Shown: one piece after another, positions 44,798 through 53,596 of the stretch
Layout of the letters: the number at the start of each line of letters is the position of its first letter
How positions within the stretch are numbered: position 1 is the first letter of the stretch
Assembly (NCBI GenBank): GCA_003674045.1
Contig: PENC01000033.1
Location: forward strand, 23,438-87,437
DNA: 64,000 nt
Source: Streptomyces griseocarneus
GTDB lineage: Bacteria > Actinomycetota > Actinomycetes > Streptomycetales > Streptomycetaceae
Direction: 5' to 3'
The notes under the pieces: generated by a model
What the model was told of the DNA's origin: nothing
Seen by the model: the letters and a program-made list of their open reading frames with translations, nothing else
Database searches by the model: none
Position numbers and translations under genes: made by a program

Positions 44798-45337
44798 GTG
44801 CTGACACTCTCTGTCCTCGGCTTTCTCGCCGAGCGCCCCATGCACGCCTACGAGCTACGCCATCACATCTCGGACCTGATCGGTCATAATCGGCTAGTGA
44901 GTGATGGTGCCTTGTATCCGGCCATCAACCGCCTGCGTCAGGCTGGACACGTCGTGCGGCGGTCCGAGGCTGGTGAGAACGCTCCGGCCCGTTACGTACT
45001 GAGCATCACGGTCGATGGCCGTGCGGAGTTGCTGAGGCGGCTGGCCCATCCCAAGCCGGCCGAGATCACTGACGGTGGTGCGTTCTTCACTCTCCTGGCC
45101 TTCCTCAGTCAGCTCACGGAGCCTGCTCAGCAGGCTGCCGTTCTGCAGCAACGGCTGGACTTCCTCAGTCGACCGGCCAGCTTCTTCAGTCGTGCAGGGT
45201 CTCCGGTGCGCATCAAGGATGCCGAGGACCCCTACCGCAAAGGTATGTTGATCATGGCCCGGGCGGCGCAGAGAGCAGAACGCGCCTGGATCGAGGAGAA
45301 GCTGCAAGAGCTACGCGAGGCGTCAGAGATTTCTTGA
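44798..45337 (+). CDS. PadR family transcriptional regulator
   Basis: A 179-residue winged-helix repressor. The PadR domain is at residues 1-~85: LSVLGFLAERPMHAYELRHH, SDGALYPAINRLRQAGHVVR, ARYVLSITVDGRAELLRRL. The C-terminal dimerisation helices follow. The GTG at 44798 is preceded by AGGAAGA. It is divergent from the quinone-reductase-like gene and a strong bidirectional terminator follows. It likely senses an aromatic or the cluster product and derepresses the oxidoreductase/MATE pair. Confidence 0.88.
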   Translation: MLTLSVLGFLAERPMHAYELRHHISDLIGHNRLVSDGALYPAINRLRQAGHVVRRSEAGENAPARYVLSITVDGRAELLRRLAHPKPAEITDGGAFFTLLAFLSQLTEPAQQAAVLQQRLDFLSRPASFFSRAGSPVRIKDAEDPYRKGMLIMARAAQRAERAWIEEKLQELREASEIS

Positions 45338-45345
45338 CGCTTACG

Positions 45346-45385
45346 TGTTTGTGCGGACGTGCCCGAAGACACGTCCGCACAAACA
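45346..45385. terminator. Bidirectional terminator between PadR and permease genes
   Basis: Perfect 16-bp arms (45346-45361 and 45370-45385) around an 8-nt loop between two convergent genes. Confidence 0.85.
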
Positions 45386-45404
45386 GGGGGCAGTCCGCTG
45401 CCGG

Positions 45405-46853
45405 TCACCCGGTTCGAGTAGTGCTGCGTCGCCGATGCCGCACTACTCCCTGTGCCAACACGACAGCGGTTAGCAGGCCGGTACTGACAATCTGGGGGCG
45501 AGTCGCGGCGTCCGCGGCCAACAGGGCTATGACCACGGCCATGGTGGCCAGTGCCAGGATCGTCAGCCACGGGAAACACCACACCCGTAACCGCAACCGC
45601 TCGGGGGCCGTGCGCTCCATCTGGCTGCGTAGGCGTAGTTGCGTCGCGGCTACGGCGATCCAGACGACCAGCCCGATGGTCCCCACCGAGTTGAGCAACC
45701 AGAGAAACACAGTGTCTGGCCACGCGAAGTTCAACAGTACGGAGAAGAAACCGAACGCCACGGAGACCAGTACGGCGAGCCGCGGTACGCCGGTGCGAGA
45801 CAGCTTGCGCAAGGCCTGAGGCGCTTCGCCCCGCTGTGCCAGGGAATGGATCATGCGTGACGACGCGTAGAGGTTGGCGTTGAGTGCGGACAGCAACGCT
45901 GCCAGCAGGACGACGTTCATCACCTGGGCCGCGCCTGGTACACCGATGCGTTCGAGGACTGCCACGAAGGGGCTTTTTCCGACCTCGCTGTCATTCCAAG
46001 GTAAGACCGTCACGGTAACGGCCATGGAACCGATGTAGAACAGCAGCAGCCGCCACATGGCGCTGCGCATGGCGCTGCCCAGTGCGCGTGCGGGGTCCTT
46101 GGACTCGGCAGCTGCGAGTGTGACGATTTCTATGCCACCGAACGAGAAGACGACGATGAGCAGGCCCGAGACGACCCCGCTCCAGCCATGGGGGAGAAAG
46201 CCTCCCTGTGCTGTGAGGTTTTTCAACCCGATGGCTTTCTCACCCGGCAGCACCCCGACGACGGCCAGGGTGCCCAAGACGAGGAACCCGATAATTGCCC
46301 CGACCTTGAGAACCGCCAGCCAGAATTCGAATTCGCCAAAGGCGCTGACAGTGGCGAGGTTGGCTGCCGTGAGCGCAGTCATGAACAGCAGAACCCACAC
46401 CCAGGTGTCAACACCCGGCAGCCACCCGTTCACGATCACTGCTGCACCCATGGCTTCGATGGCAGTGACCACGACCATGAGAATCCAGTAGAGCCATCCA
46501 ATCGTGAATCCCGCCCAGCTGCCCCATGCGCGCTCGGCATGTGTGGAGAACGATCCCGCCGCCGGCAGGGCGGCCGACATCTCTCCCATCATGCGCATGA
46601 TCAGCACAGTCAGCAGGGCGGCCAGGACGAAACTGATGAGGACGCCTGGGCCTGCGACGGCGATGGCCGCTCCGGAGCCCACGAAGAGGCCAGCGCCGAT
46701 CGCACCGCCGAGTCCGATCATGGTCATGTGCCGCTGCCGCAGCCTGGCCGGCAACCCGGACTCAGGGACACTGCCCGAGCCAGGCGTAGAGGTGGGCCCG
46801 GTCGTACGATGCGGTGATGGCGCTACCGGTTTCTGCTGAATCGGACTCGACAT
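45405..46853 (-). CDS. Amino acid permease (APC superfamily, AAT family)
   Basis: A 482-residue, 12-helix transporter. The first helix motif MIGLGGAIGAGLFVGSGAAI and the later FSFGGIEIVTLAAAESKDPA segment are typical of amino-acid/H+ symporters such as GABA or aromatic amino acid permeases. It follows the ATP-grasp gene with a 16-bp gap and looks like the last gene of the cluster's minus-strand operon; it may import an amino acid precursor or export the product. Confidence 0.9.
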   Translation of the reverse strand: MSSPIQQKPVAPSPHRTTGPTSTPGSGSVPESGLPARLRQRHMTMIGLGGAIGAGLFVGSGAAIAVAGPGVLISFVLAALLTVLIMRMMGEMSAALPAAGSFSTHAERAWGSWAGFTIGWLYWILMVVVTAIEAMGAAVIVNGWLPGVDTWVWVLLFMTALTAANLATVSAFGEFEFWLAVLKVGAIIGFLVLGTLAVVGVLPGEKAIGLKNLTAQGGFLPHGWSGVVSGLLIVVFSFGGIEIVTLAAAESKDPARALGSAMRSAMWRLLLFYIGSMAVTVTVLPWNDSEVGKSPFVAVLERIGVPGAAQVMNVVLLAALLSALNANLYASSRMIHSLAQRGEAPQALRKLSRTGVPRLAVLVSVAFGFFSVLLNFAWPDTVFLWLLNSVGTIGLVVWIAVAATQLRLRSQMERTAPERLRLRVWCFPWLTILALATMAVVIALLAADAATRPQIVSTGLLTAVVLAQGVVRHRRRSTTRTG

Positions 46854-46869
46854 GGCTGCGTCCCGGAGA

Positions 46870-48153
46870 TCAGTCGGTGTAGATGGGCTTCAGCACCTTT
46901 TCGGCGCCTTCCAATGCGGAGAGAACGTCCTCGCGGGTCTCGCCCTTGGCCAGCACGAGGGCGAAGCATGAGACGGGATTCTCCGGATACTTGATCACCA
47001 CGTGATCGCCGGGCTTTGCCATCCAGCGCAACCCGATGATGTCTGGGGTGGCTTCAACTTCAGCGATGCCCTCGAAGCCGGCGATCTCACCAGTACGGTC
47101 GGCGAGCAGTGGGGCGAAGCCCGCCGGTGTCGGCTGAGGCGCCACAGTGAAGTCCACCGGTTCGCCGAGCACGGCCCGCAGGTACTCCCGCGGCCCCCAC
47201 ACACCAGTCGATTCCCGGATCGACTCCTGGACGAAGGCGGTGGTACCGCCCAGGCGCCCGTTCACCTCGATGATCTTCGGCCCTTCGTCGGTGAGCCGCA
47301 ACTCGACATGTGCACCCCCAACAGTTGCGCCGAGCGCCTTCAGCGCTGCCACCGAGGTTTCGATGAGTCGGTGCTGCTCGACCGCAGGAAGCGCCGACGG
47401 CGTCGCGTAGGCGCCTTCGATGAAGTGCGGTTCCGCGAAAGGGTACGGCTTGTCGTGGATGGCCATCGGACGATATTCGCCCCTGCCGTAGACAAAGTCC
47501 ACGGCGAATTCGTCGCCCGGCACATATTCCTGTATCAGTACACCTTGCGCTTGCGGGTAGGCGTAGATATGGGCGACGTTGGGCACCGAGTACTCGCCCT
47601 CGGTGAAGGACTCCGGCTCATACAGCCCGATGATGTTCTCGAAGGCCGCCTTCAGGTCGGCCTCGTTCTCCGTCTTCGTCACACCCTGACTCGAGGCGCT
47701 GGCCTGGGGTTTGAGGACCAAAGGGAATCCCAGCTCGGCCGCAACTTCCTGTGCTTGGGTGAAGGAGGTGGCGACCCTGGTCCGGGGAGTGGGCACACCT
47801 GCTTCGGTAAGGCGCTTCCCCGTTATGTACTTGTCACGCATGGCGCGGACTGCTTCGGGTGAGTTGCCCGGCAGGCCAAGTTCGTCGGATATCCGGGCAG
47901 CCACGTGCAGCGCGCCCTCGTGGAAGGTGGCCACAGCGTCCAACCGGCCACCGTTCGCGATGTACGTGCGGACTGCGGCGAGAACAGCCTCCTCGTCCAT
48001 CTCGTCCACCGCGAGGTGGACGTCGTACAGGCTGTCGTCCGCCGGAGGCAAGGCAGCTGCGAGCACCACCTCCAGGCCCATCTCATGTGGTGTCTTCAGC
48101 AGGTCGGGGTTGAGTGAGGAGGCGACCATCAGCAGTACACGGGGTTCAGGCAT
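46870..48153 (-). CDS. ATP-grasp ligase (L-amino acid ligase-like)
   Basis: A 427-residue ATP-dependent carboxylate-amine ligase. Features: MRDKYITGKRLTEAGVPTPR (lid/ATP region), FPLVLKPQASASSQGV (A-loop Lys), VLIQEYVPGDEFAVDFV, and the metal-binding HVELRLTDEGPKIIEVNGRLGG with Glu and Asn ligands. The C-terminal domain resembles the LAL_C2 domain of dipeptide ligases. GGAGA precedes the ATG at 48153. The gene overlaps the preceding ATP-grasp-like gene by 8 bp. It probably couples an amino acid to the carboxylate-bearing scaffold made by the cluster. Confidence 0.88.
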   Translation of the reverse strand: MPEPRVLLMVASSLNPDLLKTPHEMGLEVVLAAALPPADDSLYDVHLAVDEMDEEAVLAAVRTYIANGGRLDAVATFHEGALHVAARISDELGLPGNSPEAVRAMRDKYITGKRLTEAGVPTPRTRVATSFTQAQEVAAELGFPLVLKPQASASSQGVTKTENEADLKAAFENIIGLYEPESFTEGEYSVPNVAHIYAYPQAQGVLIQEYVPGDEFAVDFVYGRGEYRPMAIHDKPYPFAEPHFIEGAYATPSALPAVEQHRLIETSVAALKALGATVGGAHVELRLTDEGPKIIEVNGRLGGTTAFVQESIRESTGVWGPREYLRAVLGEPVDFTVAPQPTPAGFAPLLADRTGEIAGFEGIAEVEATPDIIGLRWMAKPGDHVVIKYPENPVSCFALVLAKGETREDVLSALEGAEKVLKPIYTD

Positions 48154-49192
48154 GAGTTCTCCTGGTTGTTCTCTCGTCAGAGTGATGCGGGGGTGGTGGC
48201 TGGCCACGGACATGCAGCGCCCGTGGCAGGAGGTCGAGCGCGCGTCTGCACGCTGCGCCGTCCTCGCCCACAGCGACGGCAGACGCCAATGGAGTGGCTG
48301 CATATTTACCGCCATGGGCCCGAACGATCATGCCCGGCTTTGCGGAGAGCTGAACCTCCCAGACGCCGCCCGGAAGCGCCGCAGTCTCCAGCCGTATCTC
48401 CTCGAGGACGAGGTCGGTTTGTGGGTAGAGGAACCGAACCGCCGCGGCTGTGCGACGTCGCGGCGAGAGATCAGGGTCGGTTCCCACAGCCAGATCTGCC
48501 CAGGCCAGAGCGAGATCCGTGCCGGTGGCCAGTGAGCCGGCGCGCAGCAAGGTATCGGACCCCAGCAGACCTCTCACCTCTATGTAACTGGCCTGCCTGC
48601 CATGGATCCGAAATTCAGTGGCTGTGATCCCCTCCTCGATGCCGATTCCGTGGTGCGTGTCCATCAGCGATTCCGTGATCTCACGGTTGGCCAGGAGGGG
48701 ATCTGCCGCGTCGACGACATAGCAGGAATCCGTCACAGCACCGGACTCCTGCTCAGGTCGAGCGACGAACAGGGGTGACAACCGCCCACGATGAACTACT
48801 GCGACGACCAAGAGCCGCAGTTCTGCGGACTGGCAGGCTGGGGCCGGAGGGACAGATCCTGCGACCTGCCGCTCGCGGCATCGCAGGATGGTCTCCAACG
48901 GCCCTGCCGGAAGCCCAATCGCCTTCGCGAAGGAGAGAGCCTGCTCCACGCTGTTCTCGTGAAAGGTGGACACCCCCGCCAAGGTGACCTCGCCGCGGAG
49001 CTGGGCACTGTCGCCGGTGCTTGCCAGCGACAGCAGACGGTACCGCCGCTCCGTGGAGGGCTTGACCCAGTCAGCGTGGTCCTCTTGTTCCCCACCTATC
49101 AGAAGGATTCCTGGTCGACGATCGTCAATGGGGCTATCGAACACCGGTGCACTGCTGAAGCGTTCATGATGTGCAAGCGTGCGTGAGGTCAT
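48146..49192 (-). CDS. Degenerate ATP-grasp-like partner protein
   Basis: A 348-residue protein with the overall outline of the next gene's ATP-grasp enzyme: VTLAGVSTFHENSVEQALSF (cf. AVATFHEGAL), AIGLPAGPLETILRCRERQV (cf. GLPGNSPEAVRAMRDKY), RFLYPQTDLVLEEIRLETAA and a C-terminal AKPGMIVRAHGGKYAATPLA segment (cf. AKPGDHVVIKYPENPV). The ATP-binding Lys, the HVELR-like metal ligands and the EVNGR motif are missing or altered. It is thus probably catalytically dead, serving as a structural subunit or a substrate-binding partner. The 8-bp overlap suggests equimolar synthesis with the active enzyme. Confidence 0.62.
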   Translation of the reverse strand: MTSRTLAHHERFSSAPVFDSPIDDRRPGILLIGGEQEDHADWVKPSTERRYRLLSLASTGDSAQLRGEVTLAGVSTFHENSVEQALSFAKAIGLPAGPLETILRCRERQVAGSVPPAPACQSAELRLLVVAVVHRGRLSPLFVARPEQESGAVTDSCYVVDAADPLLANREITESLMDTHHGIGIEEGITATEFRIHGRQASYIEVRGLLGSDTLLRAGSLATGTDLALAWADLAVGTDPDLSPRRRTAAAVRFLYPQTDLVLEEIRLETAALPGGVWEVQLSAKPGMIVRAHGGKYAATPLASAVAVGEDGAACRRALDLLPRALHVRGQPPPPHHSDERTTRRTHA

Positions 49193-49245
49193 CCGAGGTC
49201 CTCCGTGGGTCTCACCCGGTCAACGGGCGGTGCTGCCCCGGCTCT

Positions 49246-49548
49246 CTACGACAGGACCGCTGCGCGGTGGTCGTGAACGGGCCGGCTGCCTTCCGACCGG
49301 CGCCGGTCCTCCAGCTCCCGTACGGCCAGCGTGGTAGCGATCACGCCGGCTCGCATCGCACCGAGTGCTTCTCGAGCCAGTTCCACGGGCTTGCCGCTAT
49401 CGGCCTCTCGGTTGCTTCCCTCGGCGGCCGCGGCGATCAGTGAGGCCCCCTCGACCGCCGCCACGATGGCGAAGCCCAGAGCATCGGTCTGGTCTGTCGT
49501 GTCGAGCAGTTCCGTCAGCACTCTGCCGAGCAGCTGTCTTGCCGTCAT
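49246..49548 (-). CDS. Small unknown protein coupled to the carbamoyltransferase
   Basis: A 100-residue soluble, Ala-rich helical protein (MTARQLLGRVLTELLDTTDQ ... AREALGAMRAGVIATTLAVR) with no recognised family. Its ATG overlaps the carbamoyltransferase stop as ATGA (49545-49548). The following ATP-grasp-like gene starts 53 bp downstream. Accepted because of coupling and consistent coding bias. Confidence 0.62.
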   Translation of the reverse strand: MTARQLLGRVLTELLDTTDQTDALGFAIVAAVEGASLIAAAAEGSNREADSGKPVELAREALGAMRAGVIATTLAVRELEDRRRSEGSRPVHDHRAAVLS

Positions 49549-51287
49549 GCCAGCGGCTGCCGAGCCGGGTGCCGATCCGGGAGCTCGCGGCCGGTCTTGG
49601 TCAGCAGGAGGTCGCCGATGTAGAGGTGGTCGAGCTCGGTGTTCAGGAACGTCCTGACAGCGTCCTGAGGCGTTTCGACGATGGGCTCGCCGGCGTCGTT
49701 GTAGGAGGTGTTCAACACCACCGGCACGCCGGTGAGCTCTGCGAAGCGCGAAATGAGCTCGTGGTAACGAGGGTTGACGTCCTTTTCGACTGTCTGCACA
49801 CGCGCTGTCCCGTCCACGTGCGTGATCGCGGGCACCTCGCTGCGTCGGTGCTCCAGAACATCGGGTACCAGCAGCATGAAGGGGCTGTCGCCTCGCATAT
49901 CGAACCACTCGTCCGCCTCGTCGAGCAGGACGGAGGGGGCGAACGGACGGAACACCTCACGGTGCTTGACGACCTCGTTGAGGTAGTCACGGACCTGCGG
50001 GTGACGGGGATCGGCGAGCATGCTGCGGTGCCCGAGTGCCCGCGGTCCGATCTCCGACCCGCCCTGGACCCAGCCGACGAGCCGATGCTCGGCCAGCAGC
50101 TCTGCGACCTCGGCGACGGTGGCCTTACGCGACTCGACCTTGCCGCCGACCGCTTGTACTGCCTGCGCGATCTCGTGCTCCGAGTAACTGCGGCCTGTCG
50201 CTCCCGAGCGCAGCGCGTGCCGCTCGGTGCCGCCTGCGATCGCGTAGTAACCGTAGTAGGCGGCACCGATGGCGATGCCCGCATCCCCTGCCGGCGGCAG
50301 TATGTACACCTCCTCGAAGGGGCCTTCCGCCACGATCCGCTGATTGGCGACGGAGTTGAGCGCGACGCCGCCGGTGATGCAGAGCTTGCTGCGTCCGGTC
50401 ACTTCATACGCGTGATGGGCGAGGTGCAGCATGGCCTCCTCGGTCTCGTCCTGGATCTTGAAGGCCACATCCTTGGCGAACTGGTGCTGCCAGGAGTCCT
50501 TCTTCGTGGCGTCGAATCCTTCGCCGTCGGAGGCGAGCCAGGACGCCCATGCCTTCTCGAGGTCTTCGGTGCGCGCTTCGACGTTGCCGTCTTTGAGGGT
50601 GAGCAGGCGGTCCCACTGCGGACGGGGCCGACCATAGGGTGCCAGTCCCATGGTCTTGCCCGCCTCGGTGTAACCACCGCAACCGAAGTCGCCGAAGGTG
50701 GGGTGTCCCCAGCGGGTGACAAATCCGAGCTTCGCCGAGAAGAAGCTGTAGAAGAGCCCCAGCCCGACCTCGCTCCAGTCCTCAGGGTAGGTCTCGGAGT
50801 GGGCACGTCGCAGTGACGTCCCCTCCGCGTCGAAGATGGTGTGCTTCTCGACGCGTCCGGTGCCGGGCACCTTGCTTCCGACCCCGTCGACGACCAGGAC
50901 CGCGGCTTCGTCGAACGGCGAGGCCAGGTAGCCGGCGTAGGCATGGGCCAGGTGGTGCGAGGGCATCGGCAGGCTGTGGATCTTGTTCTTGTCGCGGATG
51001 GGAAGCTCGCGCAGGATGCGTTCCACGGCGCCATCGCCCAGAGGACGGTTGCCCACGACCAGGTCCACGTCGTCGATGCCGATTCCTGCCGTGTCGAGGC
51101 AGTAGGTGACTGCCTTCATCGGCAGGACCTTGGACAGCTTCTCGAAGTGCCCGTGGATGATGAAACCCTCGGAGTGCTTGAGGCGGTCCAGCCGCTCCTC
51201 TTCGACCGCGACCACGACGCGCCCGTCCTTGAGCAGGCAAGCGGCCCGGTCGTGGCTCAGGTTGATGCCCAGTACGTACATGTGCAC
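49545..51287 (-). CDS. Carbamoyltransferase (NodU/TobZ/CmcH family)
   Basis: A 580-residue O-carbamoyltransferase that moves the carbamoyl group from carbamoyl phosphate (via carbamoyl-adenylate) to a hydroxyl of a small molecule. The Kae1-like N-terminal domain begins YVLGINLSHDRAACLLKDGR and carries metal-binding His in LPMPSHHLAHAYAG and the VVDGVGSK nucleotide motif; ITGGVALNSVANQRI follows. The YrdC-like C-terminal domain has GGSEIGPRALGHRSMLADPR and VLNTSYNDAGEPIV. Length is normal. It implies that the cluster product carries a carbamate. Confidence 0.93.
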   Translation of the reverse strand: MHMYVLGINLSHDRAACLLKDGRVVVAVEEERLDRLKHSEGFIIHGHFEKLSKVLPMKAVTYCLDTAGIGIDDVDLVVGNRPLGDGAVERILRELPIRDKNKIHSLPMPSHHLAHAYAGYLASPFDEAAVLVVDGVGSKVPGTGRVEKHTIFDAEGTSLRRAHSETYPEDWSEVGLGLFYSFFSAKLGFVTRWGHPTFGDFGCGGYTEAGKTMGLAPYGRPRPQWDRLLTLKDGNVEARTEDLEKAWASWLASDGEGFDATKKDSWQHQFAKDVAFKIQDETEEAMLHLAHHAYEVTGRSKLCITGGVALNSVANQRIVAEGPFEEVYILPPAGDAGIAIGAAYYGYYAIAGGTERHALRSGATGRSYSEHEIAQAVQAVGGKVESRKATVAEVAELLAEHRLVGWVQGGSEIGPRALGHRSMLADPRHPQVRDYLNEVVKHREVFRPFAPSVLLDEADEWFDMRGDSPFMLLVPDVLEHRRSEVPAITHVDGTARVQTVEKDVNPRYHELISRFAELTGVPVVLNTSYNDAGEPIVETPQDAVRTFLNTELDHLYIGDLLLTKTGRELPDRHPARQPLA

Positions 51288-51330
51288 AGTCTCCGAATCG
51301 TTTGCGATGACGCGATCTACTGACGCGTTC

Positions 51331-52071
51331 TCAGGTGAAGTGGCGGCCCGCGTCGACGACGAGGGTCTGTCCGGACAGGGCCGTCCCGGTGCCGAGCAGG
51401 AAAGCAGCGGTGTCCGCGATTTCCGTGGGGTCGACCAGTCGGCGCAGCGCGGTGGCCCCGATGATGCTGTCGAGCACGGGCTCCTCCAGTGAGGAGGTCA
51501 TGGCCGACTCCACAGGCCCCGGCGCGATGGCGTTGACGCGAATCCCGTGACGGCCCAGGTCGCGGGCCGCGCTGCGGGTCAGGCCGATCAGCCCGGCCTT
51601 GCTCGCAGCGTATTGCGGCCCGAATGCGCCACCTGTCAGTGCGGCGACGCTGGAAATGTTCACGACTGAGCCACCCCGGTGGCGCAGGACCGGAAGAAGC
51701 AGCTGGAGCAGTCGGAATGGGCTGGTGAGGTTGAGGCGAAGCGCCCTGTCCCAGTCCTCCGGAGCGATCTCCTCGAGGGGCTGAGGACGTGCTCCTCCTG
51801 CGTTGTTGACCAGGCCGTCGAGCGTTGGCCAGCGCCGCATCACCTCGGCGGCCAGCCGGTCAGGTCCGCCGGGTTCGGCCAGGTCCACGGCGACAGCGAA
51901 TGCTTCACGGCCCTTCTTCTCGGCCTCCTTGAGGAGCAAGTCGACGGGGGCGGAGTTGCTGCGGTACTGCAAGGCAAGATCGGCGCCGAGCTCGAGGAAT
52001 GTACGAGCCATTGCCCTGCCGAGGTCTCCGGATGCTCCCGTGATCAGTACATGCCTGCCTTGGAGCGTCAT
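51331..52071 (-). CDS. SDR family oxidoreductase
   Basis: A 246-residue classical short-chain dehydrogenase/reductase (FabG-like). NAD(P) motif VLITGASGDLGRAMA (residues ~8-22), NNAGG, the catalytic Ser in VVNISSVAAL, YAASK (Tyr-x-x-x-Lys) and the GQTLVVDAG C-terminal motif are all present. Its ATG overlaps the stop of the aldehyde-dehydrogenase-like gene (ATGA at 52068-52071), so it probably acts on the same intermediate, for instance reducing the aldehyde or oxidising a ring alcohol. Confidence 0.92.
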   Translation of the reverse strand: MTLQGRHVLITGASGDLGRAMARTFLELGADLALQYRSNSAPVDLLLKEAEKKGREAFAVAVDLAEPGGPDRLAAEVMRRWPTLDGLVNNAGGARPQPLEEIAPEDWDRALRLNLTSPFRLLQLLLPVLRHRGGSVVNISSVAALTGGAFGPQYAASKAGLIGLTRSAARDLGRHGIRVNAIAPGPVESAMTSSLEEPVLDSIIGATALRRLVDPTEIADTAAFLLGTGTALSGQTLVVDAGRHFT

Positions 52072-53432
52072 GCTGCTGTCCTTGGGCTGGGGACGGCGAG
52101 GCCACGTACTTCCCGGAGGAATTGGCCGATGTAGCCGTCGTGCGGCAGGTAGGGATCCTTCCACCAGCCTGTGACCTTGCCGTGGATGACTGTCCGGACC
52201 GAAGGTGTCTGCAGTGCTTCGGCTACCAGTGCGTCGTTCTCGGTGAGCAATGTCAGCGCCAGTGAGTCCTCCAGCGGGCCGATTCCCTCGTCAGCGCGCC
52301 ACGGTGCGACCCAGACGCAAGGGAAGGGGAGCTCTGTTCGCAGTCCAGGGTGGTCGGAGGAGTCCACACACATCACGGCTGGGCGAAGCACAGCGGCGTC
52401 GCCGTCGACGACTGGCGTGGGATCACCTGCGTAATACGGCTCAGCCATATCCGCCGCTCCGTGCGCGGCCTCGGCGAGCGCGGATCTGAGCGCGCGCGCC
52501 TCCTGCAACGGGCGGGCCGGCAGCCTCGAGTCCGGATGCGTCACGGAGTGCACCGGGAGCGCTGCGAGCCGGGTCGCCAGGGCGTCGGCCAAGGCGTGGT
52601 GGTCACCCGATGTGAAGACGGCTGTGGTGTTGGTGCAGCGGACGCCGCCATCGTCAGCGATTTCAGTGATGAGATGGCCCAGAGTCCCGTCGTCGACGGG
52701 ACCGTCCACCAGGATTTTGCTGCGTCCAGGCCCGCGCACCAGTACCCGTTCGTTGCCGCGCATACGGGCGACGGTTGCCTCACTACCGTAGACGAGTGCA
52801 AGATCAGCGGCCATGACGAGCGCATCCGCCGTGGTGTGAGGGCCCGGGAGCAGGCTCATCCGGTTGGGATGAAGGCCTGCCTGCAGCAGAGCCCTTGCGA
52901 GCCGTAGTGGCGTAATGGGGTCACGTGCGCCCGGGCGTACTGCGGTGCTGTAGCCGAGGGCGATGGCCTGGAGCCAGGCGATGTGGGTACCTGGGTGATT
53001 GCTGGGTGCTACCACCGCGAGTACGGATCCGCGACGTGCCCAGCGGGCGGGACGGCCGGGAGCGGCACCTGCGGGTCGTTGCGCTTCGGCCGTCTCGGCG
53101 AGCAGCCTGCACTCTTCCTGGTAACGCTCCGCGGCGCGACGGGCGACGCCGATGGGCACTCCGGAGGCAAGTGCCTGCTGCTGACAGTACTCTTCGGGGG
53201 TCTGCCCCCCGAGAGTTGCCTTGGCGAACAGGCGGCCCGCCTCGGCAAGTACTACGGCGACTTCGGCGGAGGGCATCTGTGGTGCCGTATGCATGGCTTT
53301 CACCGTCAGCCGGGTCAGGACTGCGGGAGATTCGCTGATCGTCGCCAGCGGTGATCCGGTCACGGCGTGCAGGACCCGTGTGTCACGGGAGGCGGTTTCT
53401 CTGCCCTGTCGGAGTAAGGGTATGGGCAACAC
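52068..53432 (-). CDS. LuxC/aldehyde dehydrogenase-family acyl reductase
   Basis: A 454-residue member of the ALDH fold. VLAVVAPSNHPGTHIAWLQA is the cofactor-binding region and GGVRCTNTTAVF contains the expected nucleophilic Cys. The sequence looks more like LuxC-type acyl reductases than like canonical aldehyde dehydrogenases, which usually have an FxNxGQxC-type context. With the LuxE-like gene at 55584 it could reduce an activated carboxylate to an aldehyde, as GriC/GriD do in grixazone synthesis (analogy). GTG start at 53432; codon 6 is TTA (53417-53415), so translation should need the bldA tRNA. Confidence 0.75.
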   Translation of the reverse strand: MLPIPLLRQGRETASRDTRVLHAVTGSPLATISESPAVLTRLTVKAMHTAPQMPSAEVAVVLAEAGRLFAKATLGGQTPEEYCQQQALASGVPIGVARRAAERYQEECRLLAETAEAQRPAGAAPGRPARWARRGSVLAVVAPSNHPGTHIAWLQAIALGYSTAVRPGARDPITPLRLARALLQAGLHPNRMSLLPGPHTTADALVMAADLALVYGSEATVARMRGNERVLVRGPGRSKILVDGPVDDGTLGHLITEIADDGGVRCTNTTAVFTSGDHHALADALATRLAALPVHSVTHPDSRLPARPLQEARALRSALAEAAHGAADMAEPYYAGDPTPVVDGDAAVLRPAVMCVDSSDHPGLRTELPFPCVWVAPWRADEGIGPLEDSLALTLLTENDALVAEALQTPSVRTVIHGKVTGWWKDPYLPHDGYIGQFLREVRGLAVPSPRTAA

Positions 53433-53596
53433 GTCAGGTCATTTCCTCTGGTGCGGGCCAGGCGCGGGGATAGGCGAGGAAGTCGGCTGCCGTAATGAGC
53501 TTCGGCCGCAGAGTCCATGGCGGTCGCCGCGAGGCGGGCGGCAGCCGCCATGGGGGATTCCCTCGCTTGGTAGTGCTGGCGTGTCGGGCAGGCGGA

